A stretch of DNA of 64,000 bases from Butyricimonas muris (GTDB taxonomy: Bacteria; Bacteroidota; Bacteroidia; Bacteroidales; Marinifilaceae): contig NZ_JBKEIT010000002.1 of the NCBI RefSeq assembly GCF_046365375.1, positions 496,001 through 560,000 on the forward strand. The letters are read 5' to 3'. Under the pieces are notes generated by a model, which had not been told where the DNA came from, did not search any database, and saw nothing but the letters and a program-made list of their open reading frames with translations. Position numbers and translations under genes: made by a program. Of this stretch, positions 50,813 through 59,492 are shown piece by piece; position 1 is the stretch's first letter, and every line of letters begins with the position of its first letter.

Positions 50813-53800
50813 ATGAAAAAAAAGTTTAATGCGTGCTATTGCCGAAGGCAATGGCTAAAAAAAATGTTACGAGTGATGAAAATTGGATTTTTCCTATTGG
50901 TGTTAAGTTTGACATCAGTGCATGCGACCACATTTTCTCAACAGAAAGTGAGTTTGGATGTAAAAAATGAAACACTACTGCATGTTTTGGATATCTTGCA
51001 GGAACAATCGGGATATACCTTTTTATTTTCCAGTGAGGATGTAAAAGAAATAAAAGGAATTTCTTTACAAGCGAATGATGCAGATCTTTTTGACGTGTTA
51101 AAAAAATGCTTGAATGGTACAGGTATCAGCTTTCAGGTGACAGAACGTTTGGTGGTATTACGAAAAGGACTTGAGGAGAGTGCCGTTGCTCCGCAACAAA
51201 AGTCAATTCGGGTTGTGGGAAAGGTAACGGACGAAGGTAAACAGCCTCTTCCGGGGGTAACGATTACCGTGAAGGGGGTGTCTTTAGGAACGGTCACGGA
51301 CAAGGATGGTAAATACTCTTTGAACCTGCCGGAGATGGAAAAGTTATCGTTAATTTTTTCTTTTATTGGGATGGAAACTCAAACGATTAAGTACACAGGG
51401 AGGGATACGATCAATGTGGTAATGAAAGAAGACGTTGCTGCCCTCGACGAAGTTACAGTGGTGAGCGACGGTTACCGGGATATTGATCCACGTACGACGA
51501 CTAGTGCGATTACTTCTGTTCGTGCGGAAGATATTGTGGTACCGGGACTAGGTTCCATTGATAAAATGCTGGAGGGACGTGTTCCCGGTATGACTTTTAT
51601 GTCCAATTCCGGACAGGTTGGTGCTGTACCTCGTTTGCGTATTCGGGGAACTTCTACGGTGCTAGGAAATCAAGAGCCATTGTGGGTGGTTGACGGTATA
51701 GTGCAGCGTGACCCGGTAAATGTGGATCCCGCCCGATTGAACGACCTTGACTTTGTGAATCTTTTGGGTAACGCTATTTCCGGTTTGAACCCGGAGGATA
51801 TCGAGCAGATTGATGTGTTGAAGGATGCTTCCGCCACTGCTATTTACGGTACGAAGGCTTCTAACGGTGTGATCGTGATTACAACGAAGAAAGGTAAACA
51901 GGGACCACCTTCCGTGGGGTATTCTTTCGCCACTACGTTAATGCGTCGCCCGAATTACGGGGAGAAAAGTGTTGACATGATGAATTCCACGGAGCGTATC
52001 GCTCTTTCCCGGGAGATGATAGAGCAGGGGATTCGATATCCGGCTATTGATTCTTGGGTGGGCTACGAGGCTGTTATTCGGGATTATTACAATAAGGTGA
52101 TTTCCTATGATGAAATGAAGCGTAGGATTAATCAATACGAAACTGTCAATACAGACTGGTTTGATTTGCTGACCCGCGATGCTTTCATGCACTCCCACAC
52201 GCTGAATTTGTCAGGAGGATCCTCTCAACTCAGGTATTATGTGTCTGCCGGGATGCAAAACAATCAAGGGAATAACTTGGGCGAATTGAATCGGACTTAC
52301 ACCACGGCAACTAATATTAATGCCAACTACAATCGTTTCTCCATTCGTTTCGGGTTGAACGGTAGCGTGGAGAAACGTAAATATAGACCTTCCGACGTGG
52401 GTGCCATGACGTATGCTTACCAGACGAGCCGAGCCGTACCGGCTTATAACGAGGATGGCAGTTATTGGTACTATTACCGCGGATTTGGAGTTGGCGAAGC
52501 GACCAAAGCGGGTGTGCGTTTTAATATATTGGAAGATATTGCTAATTCGTATTTTAATGTCAACACAAATAGATTGTCATTCAACACGTCGATTACTTAT
52601 CGGGTATCAGAAGATTTGAATTTGAACGGAACCTTTTCTTATAGCTTTTCCAATAGTTATCAAGACACTTATCATGGGGAAAATACATATTTCACGAGAA
52701 CGGAAAAGTACCCGGACGGGGAAGCAAGTGCCATGGTAACAGAGGATAATTTTAAAGCAAGGACAAGAATTCCTTACGGGGGAATACTCGACGAGGAAGA
52801 TCAGCAGAATAACTCTTACACTATTCGTTTGCAAGGTACGTATAACAAATATTTAGACTCGGAAAGAAATCATCACATCAATGCTACTGCCGGTTGGGAG
52901 TTGTCTTCCAGTCGCTATCTGGGAACCAAGAAACAAGTTCGGGGATATCTGCCCGATAGGGGTGAGCAAATCGTTCAGGTAGACTTAAATGAATATCCTC
53001 GTTTGAGAGAATGGTACCGGGATGAGCCATTGGCAGTGGGAAAATACACCAATAGTTTGACGAATACGGTTTCCGGTTATGCTAGTTTATCTTACACATT
53101 ATTTCACGATTACACGTTTAACGTGAATGCCCGTGCGGATGCGTCAAATAAATTCGGTTCTAAAAGTAATAGTAAAATATTACCGATTTGGTCTCTGTCC
53201 GGACGTTGGGATGTCAAGAGTTCATTATTACGAAGTTTCGGCTTCGTGGATGCTCTTTCGGTTCGAGGTTCATTCGGGTATCAGGGGAATATGCTTGAAA
53301 CAGAAAGTCCCGAGATGATTTTGTCAAGAGGTTCTTATAAATACAAGTATAATGAATTTGTATCCACTTTAAAGACATATGCGAATCCATTCTTGAAATG
53401 GGAAAAGACAGCTTCGTTTAACCTGTCGGTTGATTTCTCTTTCTTGAAAGGACATTTGAACGGTACGTTTTCTTACTTCAAGCGTAAAACGACAAATGCA
53501 TTCCTGACGAAGTCCACTTCTCGCGTGGAAGGAGTTGATTCTTACACGGTGAACGCCGGAACATTGACGAACGAGGGTGTGGAGTTAGCGTTAAAGGTGC
53601 GGGTCATTGGTAGTGGCTTCGGTGCTATGTCCAAGGGAAATGCGGAGGGATTCCGTTGGGATTTTGACCCGGGGTTGGGGCAGATCGTAAATACCTTGGT
53701 CGACAAGGCGATAAACGGGAACGGCAGAAAGGATAAAACCCTGCATGACGAGTATGAATATACGGATTATCTTACCGGAAACGTGCAAATTCCGGGACGT

Positions 53801-54586
53801 TCGCTCAACTCGTTTTACTCTTACCGATTTAAAGGATTGGATCCGAAAGACGGGCGTCCAATGTTTTACGGAACGGAAGAGTACTATACGGTGGATGGTA
53901 ACGAGGTGTTAGACGCTGGTGGGAATAAAATAAAAAATTTGGAGCGGTATGCCAACATGACGAGAGAGGATGTGATTTTAGGAGAGGTGATGTCTTACTC
54001 GGGAAGACGAGTGCCGGTCATCCAGGGAGGTATCGTGAATACATTCTCGTGGAAACGTATGATATTGTCATTTAATATGTCATATAGTTTAGGTTCAAAA
54101 ATACGTTTATTAAATCTATACAAGGATGTGGCGCAGTCCAACACGTCAATTGCCCCGCAACCCTTGGAAAATGTACGTCGTGAATTTCTTAATCGTTGGA
54201 GATACCCGGGAGATGAGAAGTACACGAATATCCCGGGAGTTTTGAGCGGGAGTGAGTTCCAACGTACCACCACTCCTTATTGGCGTGATAAAAATTATGA
54301 GTTTGGAGCTACCATCTGGGACATGTATAATAATGCAGATATCCGCGTGGTGAGTGGAAATTACATGAAATTGCAGTCACTATCTTTCCGCTATTCATTG
54401 CCGGAAAAATTGTGCCGGAAAATATTTTTGAAAACAGCTTACGTGGGCTTCTCTGCTACAAACCTATTTACTATTTGTAGTAAAGAGTTGAAAGGTCAAT
54501 CCCCAACTCAAAACGGGGGATCGGCTAACGAGATCAACATGAGTGAGCGTCCTTCGTATTCATTGAATTTTAATATAACATTTTAA
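50813..54586 (+). CDS. SusC/RagA-family TonB-linked outer membrane transporter with STN domain
   Basis: A 1257-aa receptor. After a signal peptide (about 1-45) comes an STN (secretin/TonB short N-terminal) domain for signalling to FecR (SLDVKNETLLHVLDILQEQ, about 48-115), a carboxypeptidase-regulatory-like domain (VGKVTDEGKQPLPGVTITVKG, 136-210), TonB-box-like VTVVSDGYRDIDPR, the SusC plug signature IDVLKDASATAIYGTKASNGV near 335-355, and a barrel ending in Phe (SLNFNITF). The STN domain and the FecR/sigma genes upstream indicate that substrate transport is coupled to its own gene expression. Substrate unknown, perhaps peptide (see peptidase genes downstream). Confidence 0.93.
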   Translation: MKKKFNACYCRRQWLKKMLRVMKIGFFLLVLSLTSVHATTFSQQKVSLDVKNETLLHVLDILQEQSGYTFLFSSEDVKEIKGISLQANDADLFDVLKKCLNGTGISFQVTERLVVLRKGLEESAVAPQQKSIRVVGKVTDEGKQPLPGVTITVKGVSLGTVTDKDGKYSLNLPEMEKLSLIFSFIGMETQTIKYTGRDTINVVMKEDVAALDEVTVVSDGYRDIDPRTTTSAITSVRAEDIVVPGLGSIDKMLEGRVPGMTFMSNSGQVGAVPRLRIRGTSTVLGNQEPLWVVDGIVQRDPVNVDPARLNDLDFVNLLGNAISGLNPEDIEQIDVLKDASATAIYGTKASNGVIVITTKKGKQGPPSVGYSFATTLMRRPNYGEKSVDMMNSTERIALSREMIEQGIRYPAIDSWVGYEAVIRDYYNKVISYDEMKRRINQYETVNTDWFDLLTRDAFMHSHTLNLSGGSSQLRYYVSAGMQNNQGNNLGELNRTYTTATNINANYNRFSIRFGLNGSVEKRKYRPSDVGAMTYAYQTSRAVPAYNEDGSYWYYYRGFGVGEATKAGVRFNILEDIANSYFNVNTNRLSFNTSITYRVSEDLNLNGTFSYSFSNSYQDTYHGENTYFTRTEKYPDGEASAMVTEDNFKARTRIPYGGILDEEDQQNNSYTIRLQGTYNKYLDSERNHHINATAGWELSSSRYLGTKKQVRGYLPDRGEQIVQVDLNEYPRLREWYRDEPLAVGKYTNSLTNTVSGYASLSYTLFHDYTFNVNARADASNKFGSKSNSKILPIWSLSGRWDVKSSLLRSFGFVDALSVRGSFGYQGNMLETESPEMILSRGSYKYKYNEFVSTLKTYANPFLKWEKTASFNLSVDFSFLKGHLNGTFSYFKRKTTNAFLTKSTSRVEGVDSYTVNAGTLTNEGVELALKVRVIGSGFGAMSKGNAEGFRWDFDPGLGQIVNTLVDKAINGNGRKDKTLHDEYEYTDYLTGNVQIPGRSLNSFYSYRFKGLDPKDGRPMFYGTEEYYTVDGNEVLDAGGNKIKNLERYANMTREDVILGEVMSYSGRRVPVIQGGIVNTFSWKRMILSFNMSYSLGSKIRLLNLYKDVAQSNTSIAPQPLENVRREFLNRWRYPGDEKYTNIPGVLSGSEFQRTTTPYWRDKNYEFGATIWDMYNNADIRVVSGNYMKLQSLSFRYSLPEKLCRKIFLKTAYVGFSATNLFTICSKELKGQSPTQNGGSANEINMSERPSYSLNFNITF

Positions 54587-54599
54587 CACGTGATATGTT

Positions 54600-56075
54600 A
54601 TGAATAAAATAAGTTTAATATTTGTATTAGTTCTGTTCCTGTCCGCTTGTTCCGATTTTTTGGAGGAATACTCGCAGGATCAATATCATCCTAAAAATGT
54701 GATCGATTTGAACGAATTGCTGATCGGTAGTGGTTACTGGGGAGATTTGAAATTCGGAGAATTGAATAGTTTGAACGACGATGTTAGAGAGGTGCGGGGG
54801 ACCGAGTTTGAGATTCCGCCTGCCATTTTCGGATTTTACACGTGGCAGGAATTCCCACATTATAGCGAGGAGGATAAAGTGTGGCAAGATATTTATAAGT
54901 CTATTGGGGTGGCAAATTCTATCATCACGAAAATTGAGGATTTCACCGGGGATGATTTGTATAATAAAGTGAAAGGTGAGGCGTATTTCATACGGGGAGC
55001 AAGTTATTTTTTGTTGGCGAATCTGTATGCCTTGCCTTACACGAGGGAAACTGCCGCAAATACACTTGGGGTACCTTTGAAATTGAATAATTACGTGACC
55101 GGACGGGAATGGAGTCGAACTCCATTGGATAGTGTATATCATTCCGTGGTACGTGACTTACAAACAGCGGCAAATTGCTTGAAAGGAGTTGCCCAGCCCT
55201 CCATATTCCGTGCAAACGAATATGCAGCACATGCTTTGTTAAGTCGAGTGTATTTGTACATGGGTGAATATGAAAATGCGATCACCTCAAGTAACTACGT
55301 GTTGGAAACCCCGAATTATAGCGTGACTAGTTTGGCGGGGGCTTCTGTTGATAGTTGTTTTACTACTTTGGCTCGACCCGAGATTATTTTTTCACAAGGA
55401 GGTTACACATCTCCGGTAACGGGTATTACCAGCGTCGGAACTTGGAATATGGCATCTTATTATATGCGACCTTCTAAAGATTTGCTTTCGCGATATACTG
55501 TGAATGATTTGAGAATGGCTTCTTTTTTCAGGCAAAGAGGTGTCATATACCAGTGCTACAAAACGGCTTACGATGATACTTATGCGGTTTCCGATTTCGG
55601 GATGCTCCGCTTAAGTGAGGTGATATTGAATAAGGCAGAGGCGCAGGCGTTGGTGGGACAGGAAGGTGAAGCCGTGAAAACATTGGAAAATTTGCTCCGG
55701 GGACGCTATTCGAAAATACCTGTAGTACCAGAAGCCGGACGTGAACTAATTGACTGGATCCGGGATGAACGCAGAAGAGAACTGTGTTTCGAGGGACACC
55801 GTTGGTTTGATTTACGTCGTTATGCTGTGGATGCGAAATACCCCTTCACGAAAGAAATTGTACATGTAGTGAATTTTTATGACAATAAGGGATTTTCGAC
55901 AGTAAACGAACCGAGAGAGGTGTACCGCTTAGTCCCCTATGACGTCGATAATCGCAAATGGTGTTTACCTATCCCGGGATATGAAACAAAATTAACGGAA
56001 TTAATGGTGCAAAACGAGAGATACGAGAGTGAATTTGAGGCTTACGATAAAGAAAAACATGAACAATATGAATAG
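54600..56075 (+). CDS. SusD/RagB-family substrate-binding lipoprotein
   Basis: A 491-aa SusD. Lipobox SAC at residues 15-17 (LFLSACSDFLEEYSQDQ). The SusD core is recognisable from KGEAYFIRGASYFLLANLYALPY (about 122-144), EYAAHALLSRVYLYMGEYENAI, and the C-terminal IDWIRDERRRELCFEGHRWFDLRRYA. 13 bp after SusC. Partner of the 50.8-kb SusC for surface capture of substrate. Confidence 0.92.
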   Translation: MNKISLIFVLVLFLSACSDFLEEYSQDQYHPKNVIDLNELLIGSGYWGDLKFGELNSLNDDVREVRGTEFEIPPAIFGFYTWQEFPHYSEEDKVWQDIYKSIGVANSIITKIEDFTGDDLYNKVKGEAYFIRGASYFLLANLYALPYTRETAANTLGVPLKLNNYVTGREWSRTPLDSVYHSVVRDLQTAANCLKGVAQPSIFRANEYAAHALLSRVYLYMGEYENAITSSNYVLETPNYSVTSLAGASVDSCFTTLARPEIIFSQGGYTSPVTGITSVGTWNMASYYMRPSKDLLSRYTVNDLRMASFFRQRGVIYQCYKTAYDDTYAVSDFGMLRLSEVILNKAEAQALVGQEGEAVKTLENLLRGRYSKIPVVPEAGRELIDWIRDERRRELCFEGHRWFDLRRYAVDAKYPFTKEIVHVVNFYDNKGFSTVNEPREVYRLVPYDVDNRKWCLPIPGYETKLTELMVQNERYESEFEAYDKEKHEQYE

Positions 56076-56970
56076 AATCTATTATTGGATAGTGTGTTGC
56101 GTGCTGAATTTGTGCGTGGCGTGTAATGACAGAACCGATGATGACGGCGTGGGTGCCACGGATTTGGATTTGGACTACTTTGTTGTGTCGGATGATTACG
56201 ATAATGCGATAGATAGCTTACGGTACGAGATATTCAAGAAATACAATATTGCCGTTTATTATGATGACACCATTGGCGTGTATGACCGGGGAGAGAAAGA
56301 CCGCGAGGGAAATACCAAACTTTTTTACCGGGTGATTCGTCCGCCTTATTCGATTAGCGGATGGGATAGTAGTCTGGATTGGAGAGAGGTGGAAGATAAG
56401 GAAACATTGCGTCCCGTTATGAATATGTTGTTAAATTATACTTTTGATGATTTTCCGACGTTATTTCTTCCGAAGTGTTTTTATTTGGTTGAATGGATGA
56501 ATAAGGGTACGTATCATAATACGATGGAAGCGGGTATGGTCAATATAGCCAAAAAAGAGAATACCCCGGAGAGTGCGGCAGAGTTGCGGGGAGATATTGC
56601 GACAGAAGGATTTAAAACCTATTACAGCATGGAATTAATTCCATTTTATGAGGTTACGCCGAACGTTTATGGAGATATCTATGATAAATTTGTTATTTAT
56701 GATTTAGGTGTAGGTTTTCCCGAATATGATATGCCTGGTTTGGGAATATATGAAGATGGGGATGAACCCATGAAGTTCGGTTTTTTACGATTCACGGATT
56801 ATTTTGGGGAAATGAAGACATTACTCCATGAAGATGATTTGGAAGATTTTGTGAAATTGACGTTAAGTAAAACGCGAGAAGACGTTTACGCGGAATATGC
56901 CGATTATCCTCTTGTACTGGAGAAATACGAAATTATTTTGAATTTGTGGAATAAAGCAAAAGCACAGTAA
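56059..56970 (+). CDS. lipoprotein resembling putative zinc-binding metallopeptidases but without HExxH
   Basis: A 303-aa lipoprotein (lipobox LCVACNDR). Overall position after SusD, size and the C-terminal pattern DLEDFVKLTLSKTREDVYAEYADYPLVLEKYEIILNLW are like the putative zinc-binding metallopeptidase (Mx1 type) lipoproteins of Bacteroidetes SusCD loci. I find no HExxH, so it would be a non-catalytic relative (binding role) if the relationship holds. I choose the ATG at 56059, overlapping the SusD stop by 17 bp; the ATG at 56068 is also possible. Family assignment is tentative. Confidence 0.6.
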   Translation: MNNMNRIYYWIVCCVLNLCVACNDRTDDDGVGATDLDLDYFVVSDDYDNAIDSLRYEIFKKYNIAVYYDDTIGVYDRGEKDREGNTKLFYRVIRPPYSISGWDSSLDWREVEDKETLRPVMNMLLNYTFDDFPTLFLPKCFYLVEWMNKGTYHNTMEAGMVNIAKKENTPESAAELRGDIATEGFKTYYSMELIPFYEVTPNVYGDIYDKFVIYDLGVGFPEYDMPGLGIYEDGDEPMKFGFLRFTDYFGEMKTLLHEDDLEDFVKLTLSKTREDVYAEYADYPLVLEKYEIILNLWNKAKAQ

Positions 56971-56993
56971 TCAAATTGCATGTATGATTCCAT

Positions 56994-57021
56994 TTTTCAG
57001 GGGATTTTTTTCCCCTGAAAA
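56994..57021 (+). other. stem-loop with T-rich loop between genes
   Basis: TTTTCAGGGGA (56994-57004), TTTTTT loop, TCCCCTGAAAA (57011-57021). An 11-bp perfect stem; no T run follows it, so it may be an mRNA-processing or attenuation element rather than a classic terminator. Confidence 0.65.
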
Positions 57022-57068
57022 GGAATTGTATGTTCCTCGGTGGATGTTTAATAATAAAAAAGAATAAC

Positions 57069-59492
57069 ATGTTTAAAAGGAATGTTTTAATTGTATGTAT
57101 GTTGTTTTGGGTGTCGTTGGTAGAGGCAGGGCAGTATGAAAACGTGGCGGATTCGTCGCATCTGGATAGAACGGAGAAGGCGATGTTGAAGCAAATAGAA
57201 ATGATAAGGCAACGGCGGGGTATTGCTCCCCGGGAAGTCAGTTTTGACGAAAATGCAACTCGGGTTGGGTACGGCTTTTTAATTTATGACTCGTTGCTTT
57301 CCGGCCCGGGGATATATGCCATCAATTTGGAGAACCTGCGGGAGTATAAATTGGTGAGTGAAGGTTGGTATCAAGTGAATTGCGGCGTGATGGTGGATGG
57401 AAAATATTATACTTACCTGATGTTGGGTGGCGGACCGAATATGCCGGTTGCTTTTTGTTCCGTGGATTTGAAGACGGGGCGGCGGACGGAGATTTGTTCT
57501 TATAGAAATAAGAAGGCAGGTGAGATACCAGTAGTGTTGCAGATGGCTTATGATCCGGTGAGTCGAAGAATTATAGGCGTGGGGGGAGGATTGTATCATA
57601 TCGATCATCAAACGGGAGTGATTCATGCGTTCGGTCAATTGGAAAGCCCGTTATTGACATTTGCTATTTCACCGGAAGGAATATGGTATGGTATTGACTA
57701 TGAAGGAAATTTTTGCGAGATAGATCCTCGGGGGGCTATCAGAAGAATAGGTTTCACGGGAATAAAGACTTGGGGATTACAGTCGATGGCGTTCGATCCT
57801 CATGACGGGCAGTTGTACTGGGCGATGTGGAGCGATCAGGAGAAACCGGCTTTATATCGAGTGGAGTTGGAAACGGGAAAGGTAACCCGGGTGGCTGATA
57901 TGGCGAATGGTGCGGAATGGGCAGCTTTGGTTATTCCCCAGCCGCGGGTTGCCGGAGTTCCGGGAGCGATCGAGAACCTGACGTTTGAGGGTGATCCGAA
58001 TGGAGCAGGTCGTGGCGTGTTGCGTTGGAGCACTCCCGTTTCATCAAAAGGCAATAAGGTGAATATTTATCGTGATGGAAAATTGGTAACTTCGTTAAAA
58101 GGGAGCGTTCAGGAGTATGAAGATATGGTTATTCCTTTCGGGGAGCACGTGTACCGTGTGACAGCTTGCAATAAAGCAGGCGAGGGACAGTCGGCATACG
58201 TGCGCGTGTTCGTGGGCAAAGATATACCGGAGGCTGTAACAGACGTGGAGATAAGCACGGAATATTCGGCAAAGGCACGGAGAGAGGTGGTGAACTTGAA
58301 GTGGAGCCCGGTGACACGAGGAAAGAACGGGGGACATTTAGATACGGCATTTTTGCGCTATCATGTTTATCGTTATCCCGATAACCGAAAAGTGGGAACC
58401 ACGAAAAACACGGAAATGAAAGGTTTGTCGGTAGGGAACCAAAATCGTTATTATTATGGTATTCAGGCAGAAATTGCAGCCGGGAAGGGAGAAATTGCTT
58501 ATTCGGAAGAGGTGGTAGTCGGAACACCGTTGATGGTACCGTATGCCACGAATTTTTGGGCGGAGGACGCGAAACTGTGGAAGACAATAGATAAATCGGG
58601 AGATGGGAAGACTTGGGGGGACCGGAATATGACGGATGATTTTTGTTTGTTTCACCAGAGCCTGCGCAAAGTATTCCAAGAAGATGATTTAGTGGTATCT
58701 CCGGCTATTTTCTTGAAAGAGGGACATTGCTATCGTTTGAAGTTTGACGTGAAAGTTTATAATGGTAATCCATCCTTGCACGTCACTTTTGGAGATAAAC
58801 CGACAGCCGAGGGGCAGAAGGAAATATTGGCGTTGGATTCGTTGAAACTTCGAGTATATCGCACGTACGAGGTGGATATCCCGAGAGTGGCTACCCGGGG
58901 AGGATATTATTTCGGTTTCCAGACTTTTACCAGTGAAAATGAAGAGGATACAGGGTTGTGCATCACGAATGTACGCTTATGCGAGGTGACGGATCCAGTG
59001 ATTGCCGCGAAATTGGAGAAAGCCCCGGCTATTGACAACGATGGCGAAACACGGATGTACGTGGGGTATCAGTTGCAGAATATTTCAGGAGGACAGACCC
59101 TCGACGGACAGGCGTTTGATTTGGCGGCGATGGAAGGTAAGTTGAAGATCATTGACATTTGGGCTGCCGGGAACACGGATTACACGGGTAACCGGACTGA
59201 GTTGGTTGCATTATACAAGGATTTCCACAAAAAGGGATTAAATGTCGTGAGTATTTCATTTGATCAGGATCGGGGTGTGTTGATATCTGCTATAGAACAA
59301 AACCAGATGACATGGCCGCAGATTCATGAACCCGCTACTTGGGAAAATAACGTGTTCGTGAGAACTTTCTATTTGGAAGGATTGCCTTGTGCCATATTGG
59401 TGGACGAGAATTTGCGGGTATTGGCCCGCGTGAGAGATGTGAAACAGTTGCGTTCCTTGATTAAAGCGTTATTGTCAGATGGCAAGAAGTAA
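57069..59492 (+). CDS. exported multidomain protein with propeller-like, Fn3-like and cysteine-less thioredoxin-like domains
   Basis: An 807-aa protein. Signal peptide (about 1-21, LFWVSLVEAG). Residues about 55-300 contain repeated beta-strand units of a propeller (VNCGVMVDGKYYTYLMLGGG; GGGLYHIDHQTGVIHAFGQL). About 320-480 are two fibronectin-III-like domains (WSTPVSSKGNKVNIYRDGK), then a cleaved-adhesin/MAM-like beta domain to about 650. The C-terminus (about 675-800) is TlpA/thioredoxin-like (KIIDIWAAGNTDYTGNRTEL; VVSISFDQDR; LEGLPCAILVDENLRVLAR), but the active-site C-x-x-C is absent. The start at the ATG at 57069 gives a clean signal peptide. It overlaps the next gene by 14 bp. Confidence 0.75.
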   Translation: MFKRNVLIVCMLFWVSLVEAGQYENVADSSHLDRTEKAMLKQIEMIRQRRGIAPREVSFDENATRVGYGFLIYDSLLSGPGIYAINLENLREYKLVSEGWYQVNCGVMVDGKYYTYLMLGGGPNMPVAFCSVDLKTGRRTEICSYRNKKAGEIPVVLQMAYDPVSRRIIGVGGGLYHIDHQTGVIHAFGQLESPLLTFAISPEGIWYGIDYEGNFCEIDPRGAIRRIGFTGIKTWGLQSMAFDPHDGQLYWAMWSDQEKPALYRVELETGKVTRVADMANGAEWAALVIPQPRVAGVPGAIENLTFEGDPNGAGRGVLRWSTPVSSKGNKVNIYRDGKLVTSLKGSVQEYEDMVIPFGEHVYRVTACNKAGEGQSAYVRVFVGKDIPEAVTDVEISTEYSAKARREVVNLKWSPVTRGKNGGHLDTAFLRYHVYRYPDNRKVGTTKNTEMKGLSVGNQNRYYYGIQAEIAAGKGEIAYSEEVVVGTPLMVPYATNFWAEDAKLWKTIDKSGDGKTWGDRNMTDDFCLFHQSLRKVFQEDDLVVSPAIFLKEGHCYRLKFDVKVYNGNPSLHVTFGDKPTAEGQKEILALDSLKLRVYRTYEVDIPRVATRGGYYFGFQTFTSENEEDTGLCITNVRLCEVTDPVIAAKLEKAPAIDNDGETRMYVGYQLQNISGGQTLDGQAFDLAAMEGKLKIIDIWAAGNTDYTGNRTELVALYKDFHKKGLNVVSISFDQDRGVLISAIEQNQMTWPQIHEPATWENNVFVRTFYLEGLPCAILVDENLRVLARVRDVKQLRSLIKALLSDGKK

